DNA of 64,000 nucleotides from Rhynchopus sp. YZ270_cl-10. Lineage: Eukaryota > Euglenozoa > Diplonemea > Diplonemida > Diplonemidae. Positions 1-12,259 of the stretch are shown here, in pieces (within the stretch, counting starts at the first letter, position 1; every line of letters begins with the position of its first letter). The notes beneath the pieces are model-generated. The model searched no databases. It was not told the origin of the DNA and was given only the letters and a program-made list of their open reading frames with translations. The DNA is taken from positions 744,001-808,000 of the forward strand of contig OZ037899.1 of assembly GCA_964035575.1 (NCBI GenBank), in the 5' to 3' direction. Made by a program: the position numbers and the translations under genes.

Positions 1-242
1 CAACAACCGTACTTCAGTTTAACACATTTTTTCACCTTTTTGTTTTCCCGGCTTTGAGCGCACAAACAAAAGACCCGATCTTTTTTCGCTAAAACTCATA
101 CTGTGGGTGTTATAACGTTATGTATAACGTTATTTTTGTTATAACGTTATTTTTGTTATAACGTTATCCAATAACGTTATAACAAAAAATAAAAGTGTTA
201 TAACGTTATCGATAACGTTATAACACCGTTATAACTGTTATT

Positions 243-434
243 TTTGTTATTGCGTTATGGTACCCAGGCACCCGGGCACCCAGGTACCCAGGTACCCAGG
301 TACCCAGGTACCCAGGTACCCAGGTACCCAGTACACAGTGCCGGTGTACCTGGGTACCTGGGTACCTGTGTACGTGGGTACCTGGACCTGGGTGCCTGTG
401 CCTGGGCACCTGGGTACCATAACGCAATAACAAA
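243..434. repeat. Large palindrome built of GGTACCCA-type tandem units
   Basis: GTTATTGCGTTATGGTACCC at the left is mirrored at the right by GGTACCATAACGCAATAAC. The left arm is a tandem run of GGTACCCA and the right arm a run of its complement GGTACCTG. The turn lies near 330-352 (GTACACAGTGCCGGTGTAC). The whole block can fold into one long hairpin. The short open frames over it are repeat artefacts. Confidence 0.8.
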
Positions 435-437
435 AAT

Positions 438-632
438 AACCCCCAATGACATAACGAAGTATCGCTTGAAAGTACCGTTCAATATACCTTTCTTGGTGTG
501 CATGAAGTAGCACACAAGCATTGCCAAGGTATATCAACCGATAAATCAATCAGATAAACGTTACATCATTGGAAAATTGTTGGCACCGCCCCCCTGTCTT
601 CGTATTTATTACGTCGACAGGCCAAACAGCGT
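438..632 (+). repeat. Dispersed repeat of about 190 bp, copy 1
   Basis: This block runs from about CCCAATGACATAACGAAGTA to GTCGACAGGCCAAACAGC. It reappears in inverted orientation at 10850-11040 with moderate divergence. Flanks differ on both sides: GGTACCCA array versus AGTAC array. That makes it a discrete dispersed unit rather than the end of one 10 kb element. No coding capacity is evident. Confidence 0.65.
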
Positions 633-3065
633 TGGGCTCAGAAGAAGCAGTGCAAGACACTGGGGATCAACATGAGAACCAACTCCCAACAACACAGGCT
701 ACCGAAGTAGCAGGTGGGGTGTTGCGGGTGTTTGGGGTGAAGAAAATCGATTTTGGTAAGTTACAGCAGAAAATTCTTAAGTTTGCACTAGTCGAGAAGG
801 GTTACCACTTGCCTACTAAATCTTCGTGCATGTGCACCCATTTAAGGGTGGAGAAGCGTGACACGCACATACAAGTATGCACGTTACTTCAACAAAGGCT
901 GAATTCTGGTAATTCTAAGGGATGTGAATTACAGCCACCACATGGTTGTCATTAGGCTACTACCTTCGTCGTAGACGTATACAAAGGTTTCGCCCCCTTC
1001 TCTTTCATGCAAACTTAAGAAAATTCTGAAGTAACTACAACCTGGCGTGCGGGTACAGATGCATTGCTTTGTTCTTTCCTCAAAGTCATGTGTGATCTCT
1101 CGGGTCTGTACTAAAGTCAGTGTTTAGATAAGCATCCACTTGACTCGTTCTAACAACCGTTGAAATCGAACAAAACAACACACTGCCCCTTCTCACACCA
1201 AGCCGCCATGCTTCAAGAGCATGCCCTGGGCAAAAATTACTGTGACAAAAACTGGTTTCTGGGGGAACGCAATATTTTCTTGTGCCTAGTCCTCCGCGAG
1301 CAGAGGACAGACTTTCCAGAAGGTTTCCAAAGTCGAATTTCTTGCACACGCTATGCTCCCTGGGTTAAATGGCTATAGCAGTGACTGACTAAGAGTTTCA
1401 TAATAATTAGGGTGGTCTATGGGGGTGGTGTAAAACAAAACTAAAATCAATTATGAGTGATTTATTAGAGTATTATTAGAGTTTTGTAGATTATTACAAG
1501 CTCTTGGCAAGCTCTTGTGATGGGTCTAGGTCTGGGATTTTTCTGTGGAAAATGAGTGGAAACTGTGTAATTAAGTATTTGTAATTACACGCTTCCACTC
1601 CAGACCTGCACAACATATCAGGCAGCAAAAATAAAAAATTCTCAATTTTTTGTGGGTAAAAATTGCTGGGGGAAATATTTGGTCTCAAAATCAGCGAGCC
1701 GGGGTGACCAAAACAACGGAGGTCGTTGGTTCAATGAAGAAGTGCAAGCGATGACCCATCTGGGACGGAGGAACGCGTCTTTATGTATCCTGGTACGTCG
1801 ACCAAGCTCTCCCGGGGTCCTCCAGACCCCCCTTGCACTTTTCACCTCCTCCCTCCCCTTCACCTACCACCATCGCTTTAGGGAGGCGTCTTTAGCGGTT
1901 ACACATTGCACGCCTGTAACAGAATTTTGTGCTCGTCAATAATTGCGCGTCAATGAAAACTACTAATTGTAAGTTATGTTTTGGAAGAATTTTTAAATAG
2001 GAACTTTTTTGAGAGTGGCTATTTTTGGGACTCATTTTTTCTCGGGACACATTTTTGGTGGATTTTTGGTGTGTAGGAGGTAAAAATATGTAACTTTCGG
2101 CCATTTTTGGTATTTTTGTTGGCAAAATCTGGCATTTTTGGCATTTTTGTGGGGAAAAATGTTGAAAATAACACTCAAATAACACTCCAATAACACTTTT
2201 TTTGTTGGAATTTTTTTAAAATATGAAAAAAACATGTTTTTGGGGCATTTTTTTTGTTGTAACCCCCCCAAAAAATTTTTTTGGGGGGTTTTGGGCACGT
2301 TCCGAACCACTCCTGGCCCTTAGAAGTAGATAGGAAAAAAAATAACAAAAATAACACTTTTAATAACGTTATTAACGTTATAGATAACGTTATAACACCC
2401 ACAGTATGAAAACTATGCGAAAAAATGATCTTTTTTTTGACTTGAAACTGTATGTTCCTTCCCCGTTCATTCATCTTTCAATTTCGAGTTTCTTTTTCGT
2501 TTATTTTTTTATTTTCCCGCTTGACAGGTGTGGCTCGTTGTGTCTGGTAAGATTGACCACTTCTTGTCATTTTAACCTCGTCAAAAAAAATCCCCTACCA
2601 CTTTGCACCCTACCACTCTGTTCTTTTTCTAGAATTTTGTGTCCTCTCTCAGATGACATTATTTATTTCATTTCATTTTTTGTCCAATAAAAACCCTTTC
2701 TTTGTTTTCAAACATTGTATTTGTATGTGTAGCTCTCAGGAAGAAAATCAATATTGCCTTATATCCCCTCCCCATTCTCTCAATCTTTTTCATTTCTGCT
2801 GATGCTGCGCGATAACGCATGCAATCAAGGTGACTAAGCACGATCCAAGAAACAATACGTTCGGCGGATTTGAGAATTTTTTGGTGATTTTTTTTTTTGG
2901 ACACCAAAATATTGAACACATCAAACCCAAACCTCGCAACAGTATACACACAACCGCGTTTTCCCCTCTTTACAAAATACACAAAAAAAAGCATCGACCC
3001 GATTTTGCGAAGACACAACGCCGTGAAGGGGTGAACAGCCCTCCCCCTCCCCCCTTCACCCCAAA
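633..3065. other. Gene-free spacer, mostly element interior
   Basis: From 633 to 2340 the sequence lies within the putative inverted-repeat element and shows only short shadow frames. From 2431 to 3065 it is AT-rich spacer leading to the Kelch gene; it includes ATCAAGGTGACTAAGCACGA near 2825, a motif recurring near 44270, 46711 and 47243. I see no tRNA, rRNA or conserved gene here. Confidence 0.5.
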
Positions 3066-5401
3066 ATGCCTCCCTCCCCAGAGGGTGCTGGCGAGTCGGT
3101 GCGACCTCCCTGCCCTGACGACGTCCTGCACCTGAGGAAGCTGTTGGGGGGGCGGTTTGTCAAGCAGGAGAGCTCGTGGCGGGATCGGAAGAGGGCGCCG
3201 GAGGTGAACCACGACACCGGGGAGCGGTCTGTGGTGTTTCGGTGGGAGAACCGCGTTGAGTCTGGAGACCACCCCTGCCCGAGATCAGGCCACACCGTCT
3301 CTGTCCACGAAGACCTTGGTCTGGCACTTCTCTTTGGTGGGTTAGGTGACGGAGTCAACGTTGAGACAGACACCCTCTTCAACGATACGTGGTACTACAA
3401 CCGCCACGATGGTGCGTGGCATCAGATAGCCGTGCGTGGAGACACCCCTGCCCCAGTCTTCGGACACACCGCGGAGATAGTCAACTTTGACCCAGAAAAT
3501 TTGTGTCTCCTAATCTTCGGAGGCCAAGGCGAAGCAGGCGTGCTCTATCACGATACCTTCGTGCTGGTCAACGTGCTGAACGACCCAGTGTGGTACCGTG
3601 TACCCGACTTCCACCACTGCTGTCAAAGTACGTTGTACCGTTGGGGGCACACAATGACGGCGATATTCGAAGCGCCTGGGAGTGTGTCTGCAATAACAAA
3701 GGAAAGGGTACCGGACAGTGGGAACCTGCAGCTTCTTGTCTTCGGTGGGATGACCTGTGCGCAGGAAAGTCTGAGCGATCTAATCGCCTTCGACGTCAGG
3801 CAGCTGACCTGGCGTGATGTGAGTGTGCTGCAAGACAACGTACGCAGGGCAAGCCCGATGGGACGGCGACGCCACGTTTCAGTGGTGGACCCTACTACGC
3901 ATAAGATGTGGGTATGCCAAGAAGAAATCATCCAAAAATTGGACAATGTGACCACTTCACCCAATATGACAATAGACACGGGGAGGTTCCCTTCACGCCC
4001 ATCAAAAATATATTAATCAAATACCAACAGGTTTTCGGCGGTCGCTCTGAATGGAACCACTTCCTCTGCGATCTCTGGTACTTCGACTACCAATCCCGAA
4101 TATGGACCGAGCTTCTCCGCCCGGGACACCCAAAGGTATAGAACCCCTCTCCCCCTGCCCGACCCTGAAATACAATACAAAACAAACAGAGTAGCAAAAA
4201 CAAACAAACAAACTTTCAAACCCACCCTTTCTTGTCTCCAATTTATCATTATTTCCAACCTGCCACACTACCATACCCCTACAGCCTCGCACAGGACACT
4301 GCGGGTCCCTTCACGGCATGCACTTCTACATCTTTGGCGGATTTGAGCTTGTACCCGTAGGGCAGAAGTGGGTATGCACACAGTACACCCCCACACTATG
4401 TGTACGGTGAGGCATTTGCACTTTTGTAACTTCTCTTTGTACCAAGGTGACCAAAAAAGGCTCCGATATTTTTAGGCGATGGTGGTGGGTGTAAACCTTT
4501 GCTCCGTTATTGTCACGACAATCCCTTCCCTCTCCTGTTGTGTGCAACGCTGCAACCACAAAACCGAATAGTTTTAAGTAGCATTGCTTCTTCACATTTT
4601 CTAACAGAGCCATGCGTCTGTTCATTTTTTTTTTTATTCTTTGTCACCATCAAACCTCCACCAACCTCCACCAACCCACAACAGGAATACACCCTGCACA
4701 ACGACCTGCACCGATTCAACACCGCAACCAGCGAATGGGAGGTGGTCACACCGACGCAGGCTGCGATGCCGGCTACTTCTCCTGGCTCCTCCTCCTCCTC
4801 TTCCTCCTCCTCCTCCTCTGCACTGTCGCCGGTGTCGGCAGGCACGACCTCGATTGGAGGAGGGCATCATGCTTGCGGCGAAGCGGGCACCGCTGTGGCG
4901 TGCAGGGTGCCACGCAAGCGGAGCATGGCGGCAAGCTACCTGCTCCACAACCGCCTCTTCATCCACGGCGGGCGGGATAAGGACTGTGCCTTCCACTGTA
5001 CCTTCTCGGTGCCGCTCCCAGCTGTCCAGCAGATGAGTCTCGCCGAGCATGTCGCGCACTTCATTGTCACCCACCGTATACGCTACGTAAACGAACGCCT
5101 TCCTACAACGGTGGTCTCGCTTCTCGATTCGATCTTCTGTCCAGCGCACAACGACACCTCCTCCACCTCCTCCGTCACCTCGTTTAAGGACCGTTTAAAG
5201 CCCTTTGGAACATCAGAAGATTTTGGTGGAGTATCAGACGAAGGCTTAGGTGAAGGTGAAGGGGATGGGGAGGATGCGGACGAAGACGGGACAGTGCACG
5301 GTGTGTCCGATGGGAGTCTGAGTGTCACCTCGGAAACGCCGTTGCTTGGGGGGTCGAGCGGAGCGCAAGGCACCGAGCTGGGCGAAGAAGAGTTGGTCTA
5401 A
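3066..5401 (+). CDS. Kelch-repeat beta-propeller protein, four exons
   Basis: Proposed exons are 3066-3911, 4031-4135, 4285-4350 and 4685-5401. All junctions are phase 0 with GTATGC, GTATAG and GTACCC donors and CAG acceptors, giving 577 residues. Kelch motifs recur: GHTVS...LLFGG, GHTAEI...LLIFGG, GHTMTA...LLVFGG, RRHVSV...VFGG (spanning the first intron), RTGHCGSLHGMHFYIFGG (exon 3) and RKRSMAASY...LFIHGG. This suits a roughly six-bladed propeller used as a protein-interaction scaffold. A Ser-rich linker (from TCC repeats near 4790-4820) and an acidic Glu/Gly-rich tail follow. The start is the first ATG after a pyrimidine-rich leader. No BTB, BACK or catalytic domain is visible, so the partner and pathway are unknown. 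The exon 3 donor is the least certain, because another GTATGC donor lies about 20 bases downstream. Confidence 0.85.
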
Positions 5402-6629
5402 GGGTGGCATTTTCAAAATATTTGAAAAAAAAATACCCGAAGGAGGGTGTCTAAAAAGGTCAAAAATGGAAAAAATGGAAAAAAAGGTAGAAAAATTTGG
5501 GGTGTTTTTGACCAAAAAAAGAGTGAGGGGAGTTGGGTCCAGTCATAGGGGAGTATAGCAATTTTTAAAAAATTCTACCAAAAATGCACAGCATTTTTCA
5601 AGCACATAGGCAGATTTTCGCTTTTTTACAAAAAATTGAGGAAACCGAAATATCTCATTGTAGCTGTCCTCGAAAACGGCCTCTGAGGTCGGAGCCCAAA
5701 AAGGCCCGTTCTTCCTGCGGAAAGTAGTGCGCACACTGTACATATCTCCGAAGATGAACGGTTTCGGCTCGCAGAAACAAACTCAAATTACTTGTAGCTT
5801 GCGAGTCTCCGTGTTCTTGAAGTGTGGGGCGTAGAGGGAGAAGGCAGCGATCACATTGAAGTCGTCCATTAAGGATTCAATATTACCCGGAGGTCTGACT
5901 TCGGATACTGCCATCCAATGCCATCGCTTTGGGAGAGTGACTTGCCTTGCGTCATCGGATGACTCCAGGGCTTGCGCAAACTTTAAGGTTTCGGGACCGC
6001 TTGTGAAAAATAGGGCTCTGGTGCATGTTGAGGAAGAGGGGAGCCGGTCATCTCCGGAAGCGGTGTTGCTTTGTGAAGCCTCCCGCTGACCACCTGTGAA
6101 ACCGCCTCAATCGCGTGATTCGTGATCGCTGTGATTGCTCCTTCGTGTCTGAGGAGTATTGGAGCACCCTCCGCTTGATGGCAGACGGCGTATGTCCTGG
6201 CGCAGACGCTTGGGGCCACACACCCTCGGTGCTACAGGATCTTGAGGGTTTGACGCACTGTTGGCTGCGTGCTCGGTGGGTCACAAGAAGGGGTTGAAGC
6301 TTGTAGACACCAGCACCGGCACGAGTCAAGTCACAAGGAGCTTAGGAGAACTGACGTGTGGTGGGGAAGGTTCCCTCCTACCGTCCGGACTTGGCGGTCT
6401 GCACCCCCATCCTCGTCAAGAATTGGCTAGAGCACATGGCACCCAGAGCAGTGACCGGTCCGACGGTCGCACGTGAGCGTCGCTCCTCCGGAAGCTGGTG
6501 GCCCAAGTGGCCCAAGTCCACACGGACTAGAGGCCGCCGATGAGCAGGAAACTGCAGGAAACTGCAGGAGGGCATGCCACAAGGGCTAACGAAACCATGG
6601 TAATGGTCCTATGTGGGGTTACAGACGTG

Positions 6630-6835
6630 TATATGGTGTAACCACAGATGCTCAAAACACCCGATTTTTACGTTTTTTTGCATTTTTCGGTGCCCCAAGA
6701 CCCACCCCAGGGGTCTAAAAATTTTTCGAAAAAAAAATTTTTTTTTTCAGATTTTGCTAAGGTAAAATGTGACTGTGAAAATGATCCTCAAAATAGAGGA
6801 TCCTCCAAATTCCCGTTTTTCCCTTTTTTCTTTTT
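6630..6835 (+). repeat. Dispersed repeat family A, copy 1 (partial)
   Basis: It begins near GACGTGTATATGGTGTAACC and runs through CAGACCCACCCC-like sequence, A/T homopolymers and AATGTGACTGTGAAAA. It matches 10288-10500 closely and the start of 14810-14935. It lacks the upstream half found in the other two copies and is not coding. Confidence 0.7.
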
Positions 6836-8278
6836 TTTTTTTTTTTTTCACAAGTGTTCATGGCTTCATAAATATATTCAATATTTTTTTTCACGTTTTT
6901 TTCAATATCAATATATTGATCAATATCACGTAGTAAATTTTCAATATATTGACACTTTTACCGTGTAAATTTCCCATTCAATATTTGCAAATATTGATCA
7001 ATATATTGATCAATATATTGACACTTTCCTTCACACAATGGTCTTGCGCCCCTTGGAAACTGGTTCTGCATCTTCCAACCTCACACAAATCGTGCACCAC
7101 ACATGAAAACATGCCCGAGTTGAGGCACAAAAAAAATTGCCCCAATTTCCAGGACTGGTAATTGAACTTCGACCCAAAAATGCAAAAAATATGGCGACTT
7201 GTGTGATACCAACTATGACAAAATTCCACATGACTTCTCGAGTCCGCATTGCACTTCGCGGTAGCCCCAAGGGAAGACACCCTTCTTCAGAAGCCAGGTA
7301 GAGAATGCTGTTCCCCACCCACCCCCTCTCACTGTCCGCGTAGATCACTAAGGAGCCATCTGATGCCACAAGGCAAGTCGCTCCCCCGCGATGGCACTGA
7401 ATGGCAGGTGCGCGTTTACGAACTGAGCCATGATTGCCCTTAGAGTCCCACGGTAACACGTGCAAAATCATAGAGTTTTTGGCTGTTAAAAAGGCTGGGG
7501 TATAAAGAGGTCACGTGATTCGTCGAGCGGTTGTGAACCGCCTCCGTTCTCTTACGGTACGGAACACCCACCTCCTACCCTTTGCATGAGCTCGACTGCG
7601 TTTTAGCACGTTTCAAAATGTACCCAGAACAACCTCCTCTCCAAGCAGCAAACCCCACCCCTGACCAGGGGAAGCCTCCTGGGCCCATAAGCGGAACTAT
7701 TTACTCACTGATCCTCTCATAAAAAAAGACATGTGGATGATGGATTTTTCAAATGTATGTTCGCAACTCTCATAAAAAAGTAGCGCACCGTGCGCCTGCG
7801 GCGCGGACAAAATTTGGTTTTGCGAATCCTAAATATTTTTTGCTAGCTCGTGTGGTTGATGAGCGAGAACGAAACCAAATCGATCGCAACGCCTCGTACA
7901 CTAGCTAAAACACCTGAATGGTCACAGAACACAACGCAGTGCATGGTTTTGTGGGTTGTTTTTGCCCACAGAAGTACCCCTGTGCGGCCTAGACCTGGTT
8001 CTAGCACCCCAGAATCGCGTTTCCCAGTCCATATAACCGGGTATGGGCCCAAAAAACCACCCAAAAAGGCGAAAATCCCGGTTTTTGGTGAAAAACGCCT
8101 GTTTTGCCCATAGGGTACTTTAAGGAACGCACGTTTCTAAAGCATTTCCCACGTAAACTCGCGACACAAAAATAGGAATTAAAAACAAATCTCTCAGATC
8201 TGATGTGGTGTCCCGCGACCAGCCCACAATCGCCCCCCTAGAGCCCACCTGGGCCCACCTGTGCCCACCTGAACCCAA

Positions 8279-8350
8279 TTTCACCCGATTTCACCCGATT
8301 TCGCCCGATTTCACCCGATTTCACCCGATTTCACCCGATTTCGCCCGGAT
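8279..8350 (+). repeat. Tandem 10 bp repeat (TCACCCGATT)
   Basis: Seven or so head-to-tail copies of TCACCCGATT or TCGCCCGATT are in exact 10 bp register. They are preceded by a shorter run of GCCCACCTG-type units (8240-8275). A few more units recur at 9176-9215. Confidence 0.9.
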
Positions 8351-8633
8351 TTCAAAAATTCCTTTTTTTGGGTTGGCGGTGGGGAGCTTGGGCGGGGTTT
8401 GACCAAAACCAAGAACTTGGCCATTTCGGCAAAGTGACCCCACCACAGCGCGGACGGATTCCGGAAACGCCAATCGCGGCATGTTTTGGAGCCCACTTTT
8501 TTTCAGGGAAAATATTTGCTTCCAGATGTCGGAATTTTCCGGAAAATTTCCAGAATTAGGAAATAGCCTGGAGGAGCGGGTTGAACGTTATTGGCGCGTG
8601 TACCTACAATGGTTTGTGCCAATACCCACCCAA

Positions 8634-9027
8634 ACTGTGTACTGTGTACTGTGTACTGTGTACTGTGTACTGTGTACTGTGTACTGTGTACTGTGTACTG
8701 TGTACTGTGTACTGTGTACTGTGTACTGTGTACTGTGTACTGTGTACTGTGTACTGTGTACTGTGTACTGTGTACTGTGTACTGTGTACTGTGTACTGTG
8801 TACTGTGTACTGTGTACTGTGTACTGTGTACTGTGTACTGTGTACTGTGTACTGTGTACTGTGTACTGTGTACTGTGTACTGTGTACTGTGTACTGTGTA
8901 CTGTGTACTGTGTACTGTGTACTGTGTACTGTGTACTGTGTACTGTGTACTGTGTACTGTGTACTGTGTACTGTGTACTGTGTACTGTGTACTGTGTACT
9001 GTGTACTGTGTACTGTGTACTGTGTAC
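8634..9027 (+). repeat. Tandem 7 bp repeat (ACTGTGT), about 56 copies
   Basis: An almost perfect heptamer array of 394 bp. Because 7 is not a multiple of 3 and the unit contains no stop in any phase, it produces overlapping open frames on both strands. None of these is a gene. Confidence 0.97.
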
Positions 9028-10114
9028 AGTGAGTCACCTAAAGGGGTTCTGCTCAACGAAAGTGGCCGATTTTTTTTTTATTTCACCCAGACCCAGCCCG
9101 GAAATCTCGAAAAGCGCGGTTTCTGGGTGTTTTACTGGGCCAAACCCTCACAGAAGCCAAAAAACCCTGTTTTTGCCCGATTTCGCCCGATTTCACCCGA
9201 TTTCGCCCGGATTTCACCGGGGTTGGGGACACCCCATCTGATTTGGTGATCCGCATTTTTGAGGCCCAATCTTTCCAACGCCGAAAAAATCTTACACTTT
9301 GGTGCATTTTCGGGTGCACCAGGAGGGCACTGGGAGGGCAGCAACCTTAAAAAACCTAAACACAAGTGTTTAGGAATTACGAGCGGTAGCCCACAGCTCT
9401 ACCCTATCCATGCTATAGTGATAATGTGCGATTTATGGCACAATCTTTGAAATGTTGCGCACATGGCTTCAACAGAAAAGTTTGACCCTTTGCCTCTCCA
9501 CTCTGTGGCTGGAAGGGAGCTGAGAATAAGCCGGGTCCCGGTACTGTCCCAGGACTAGAACTAGGACGGGTACTGGGCACTGGGTACAGTCCCAGTCCTA
9601 GGGACTGGGAATACCCCTCCATCCATGCCCCACCCTCCCGCGCCCGGGTCCCTGACCCGCTTTCAGGCGTTTTCACAGCGTTTTCGACATATTGTGCCCA
9701 GTCCCACTGAGAATAACCGGGTCCCGGGTCCCCAAGTCTTATTCATAGCTATGGCCTCCCGTCAAGGAAAAAGCAGGCACTGCAACGTCAATATTCAATA
9801 ATATGATCAATATTTCAATATTATTGAAATATTGACAGTTTTCAGTCAATATTATTGACACTTTCAATATTCAATCAATAATATTCATCACCAAATCAAT
9901 ATATTGACGATATTCAATATATTTATGAAGCCATGAGTGTTTTTGAATAGTTCTGTAACCTCTCTCTCTTTTACGGCAGGTAACCGGTTGAGGTGATACT
10001 TCCGGACTGAGGAAGGGCATTCTTTTACTTTTTTATTTTGCCTGGACGGGGATGGGGGCGGCTTTGTCTAGAGTCTTTTTATATTGTAGTTTTTTCCCCT
10101 TTCCCCTTAGTCAT

Positions 10115-10500
10115 TTTTCCCGTTGCCTTGTCGAAAAAAAATTTTTTGGGTCAAAAAAAAAAAGTGCAAATTTTTCACAAATTTCGATCCTTCGACCACC
10201 CACAGGTGACGAAAACTCGGTTTTCGTAAAAAAAAAAATTTTTTTTTTGTGTCAAACAGCGCCTTGCCTATAGCATAGGCTTGTACAGAGACGTGTATAT
10301 GGTGTAACCACAGATGCTCAAAACACCCGATTTTTACGTTTTTTTGCATTTTTCGGTGCCCCCAGACCCACCCCAGGGGGCCAAAAAATTTTCGAAAAAA
10401 AAATTTTTTTTTTCGGATTTTGCTAAGGTAAAATGTGACTGTGAAAAATGATCCTCAAAATAGGGGATCCTCCAAATTCCCGTTTTTCCCTTTTTTCCCT
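10115..10500 (+). repeat. Dispersed repeat family A, copy 2
   Basis: The first half (GTCATTTTTCCCGTTGCCTT to CAAACAGCGCCTTGCC) matches 14618-14790. The second half (GTGTATATGGTGTAACCACA onward) matches 6630-6835 and 14815-14935. All copies are in the same orientation, which defines a unit of about 390 bp with strong homopolymers. Confidence 0.75.
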
Positions 10501-10575
10501 TTTCCCCTTAGGGAAGGCTCGTTTTTCCATTTAATGTTACAAAGTAACAATAAAACCACTTTTTCGGCGACCGGG

Positions 10576-10607
<32 letters not shown>

Positions 10608-10778
10608 TTTGTTACACGGAAAAACTGTTTTTCCGAATTGGCATTTATTGTTACAGTGGGCATACACCGGGTGATGATGAAATTTTTAGCCGGCATTTGC
10701 ATTTCCGGAATCCGTCCGGCCAGTGGTGGGGTCAATTTGACGAAATGGACAAGTTCTCGTTTTTGGTCAATTTCCGCG

Positions 10779-10852
10779 CAGTACAGTACAGTACAGTACA
10801 GTACAGTACAGTACAGTACAGTACAGTACAGTACAGTACAGTACAGTACAGT
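10779..10852 (+). repeat. Tandem 5 bp repeat (AGTAC), about 14 copies
   Basis: A pentamer array directly abuts the inverted copy of the 190 bp repeat. The short open frames across it are artefacts. Confidence 0.95.
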
Positions 10853-11040
10853 GCTGTTTGGCCTGTCGACGTAATAAATACGAAGACAGGGGGGCGGTGC
10901 CAACAATTTTCCAATGATGTAACGTTTTATCTGATTGATTTATCGTTTGATATACCTTGTGTGTGCTACTTCATGCACACCCAAGCAAGGTATTTTGAAC
11001 GGTACTTTCAAGCGATGCTTCGTTATGTCATTGGGGTACC
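10850..11040 (-). repeat. Dispersed repeat of about 190 bp, copy 2 (inverted)
   Basis: The minus strand of this block matches 438-632, with GTTGGCACCGCC and ACGAAGACAGG-type sequence recognisable in both. Spread over the copy are small indels and substitutions. Confidence 0.65.
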
Positions 11041-11429
11041 TGGGTGGCGACACCTGTCAAAAATTTTCACTAGTCATCACCTGCACGCGGGTGTCACAAA
11101 CACCCAAACTGGGAAAGCCTTCAAGGCGGTAATGGATTATATAGTTGCTATTACAGCAACTTGACCGAGGAATCCTCCCACGGCTCGACTTTTACACAAG
11201 AGCGCTTTTGCATCGCGTACTTCGATCGCGGTGCTTCTCTTAGCGGGTACACGAAGCGGTACGAAGTTGTGCACAGGTGGCATCGCATCCTGACCCACTT
11301 CGTCGAGAGCATGAACTTCCAGAAGCACATGTCTTCCATTGCCACTCAGAGAACTACGTCGAGAGTTCCCAAAATCTCTCCGTCCCTCATTCGTGTGGTT
11401 TTCCTTCTAGTTTGTTTGGTATGATCTTG

Positions 11430-11665
11430 ATAACAAGAAAAATATAACTGGTACTCATGATAACCCCATTTTGCGTACTTGGTATTTTTTATATCAGGAG
11501 CACCAATATCAGTGTTTTTCGTTGAACGCAGCCAAATAGGGGTAAAAATCTGTTTGGCGCAAGGTGAAATAGGATTCAAGGGGAAATACTGTTATACAAG
11601 ATCTGAACGTTGGCTTTCTTTTTGTCTAGTTCTTAATACACTACGTGTTAGGAAACAAAAAACAT
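11430..11665 (+). repeat. Dispersed repeat family B, copy 1
   Basis: The stretch with CCAAATAGGGGTAAAAA, CTGTTTGGCGCAAGGTGAAA and GGGGAAATACTGTTATACAA recurs in the same orientation at 56296-56460. The left half differs by a roughly 70 bp stretch absent from the second copy. Confidence 0.7.
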
Positions 11666-12259
11666 ACACCGTCTAGCAGCTCTCCGTGGTTCCCCCGTGG
11701 TTCTCCCGCGGGTTGTCTGTACCCCCTGCATCACACCAGGAATATAATCCCTTATTACGGAGCTTGATCTTGCACCTTACGTTCCCTAAACTTACGAAAA
11801 ATATAAATGGCGCCGCAGGCGGAAAAAAAATAGGGTACGGTGTAAAAATGCTGGTTTACACCACACAGTCACTCAACAAACCCTTTTTTGCGGAGCAAAA
11901 AAGAAAAATGGCGCCGCAGCATGTGTGTTTGGGCAATGTGATTCCGATGCCCGATTTGAGAAATTCTCAGAATCCGAGAAAAATTTCTATGGGTTTTTTG
12001 TACAGGGGGGTTTTTTTTTTCTATGGGTTTTTTGTGTAGGATTTTTTTTTTCCCCTAGGGATTTTCTCATAGGCTTTTTGCATATGGTGTGACCCCACCA
12101 CGTTCCGCAATCGGTCCGGAAAGTCCAAAAAAGGAGAAGAAAAAAAAAGAAAAAAAAAAAAAAAAGTCCCGTACCCAGGGTTCTATACAGCATTCCGCCC
12201 ACGAGGGGCGTCAGAATCGGTTTGACTCGGTCAGCTCAAAAAAAAAAATTTTCCCCCCT

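Larger units (their letters stand above)
75..2430. mobile_element. Putative inverted-repeat element with TTATAACGTTAT-rich ends
   Basis: The left end (about 75-125) and right end (about 2380-2428) are imperfect inverted copies. Both carry ATAACGTTATAACACCCACA, then AGTATGA, a GCGAAAAAA run and GATC. Next to each end are several copies of the palindrome TTATAACGTTAT (about 110-235 and 2360-2395). No transposase frame is visible inside, so a non-autonomous DNA element is the simplest reading. The outer limits are uncertain and I found no clean target duplication. The interior holds a tandem-repeat palindrome, a dispersed repeat and AT-rich filler (1950-2340, GGGGTTTTTTGG-type sequence). Confidence 0.5.
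6848..9950. mobile_element. Possible 3.1 kb element with ATATTGAT-rich inverted ends
   Basis: The left end carries CATGGCTTCATAAATATATT followed by a field of TATTGATCAATATATTGA motifs (6865-7025). The right end (9780-9945) carries the inverse, finishing with ATATATTTATGAAGCCATG. The interior has three tandem arrays and no clear transposase. Flanks show no obvious target duplication. It may be a composite of smaller elements rather than one unit. Confidence 0.45.

Noticed and set aside
8279-9215. CRISPR-like array
   Set aside because: Units are contiguous short tandem repeats without spacers, in a eukaryotic context.
8481-9249. Long open frames of about 150-220 codons on both strands
   Set aside because: They are produced by the ACTGTGT heptamer array, which is open in every phase; the flanks are not coding-like.
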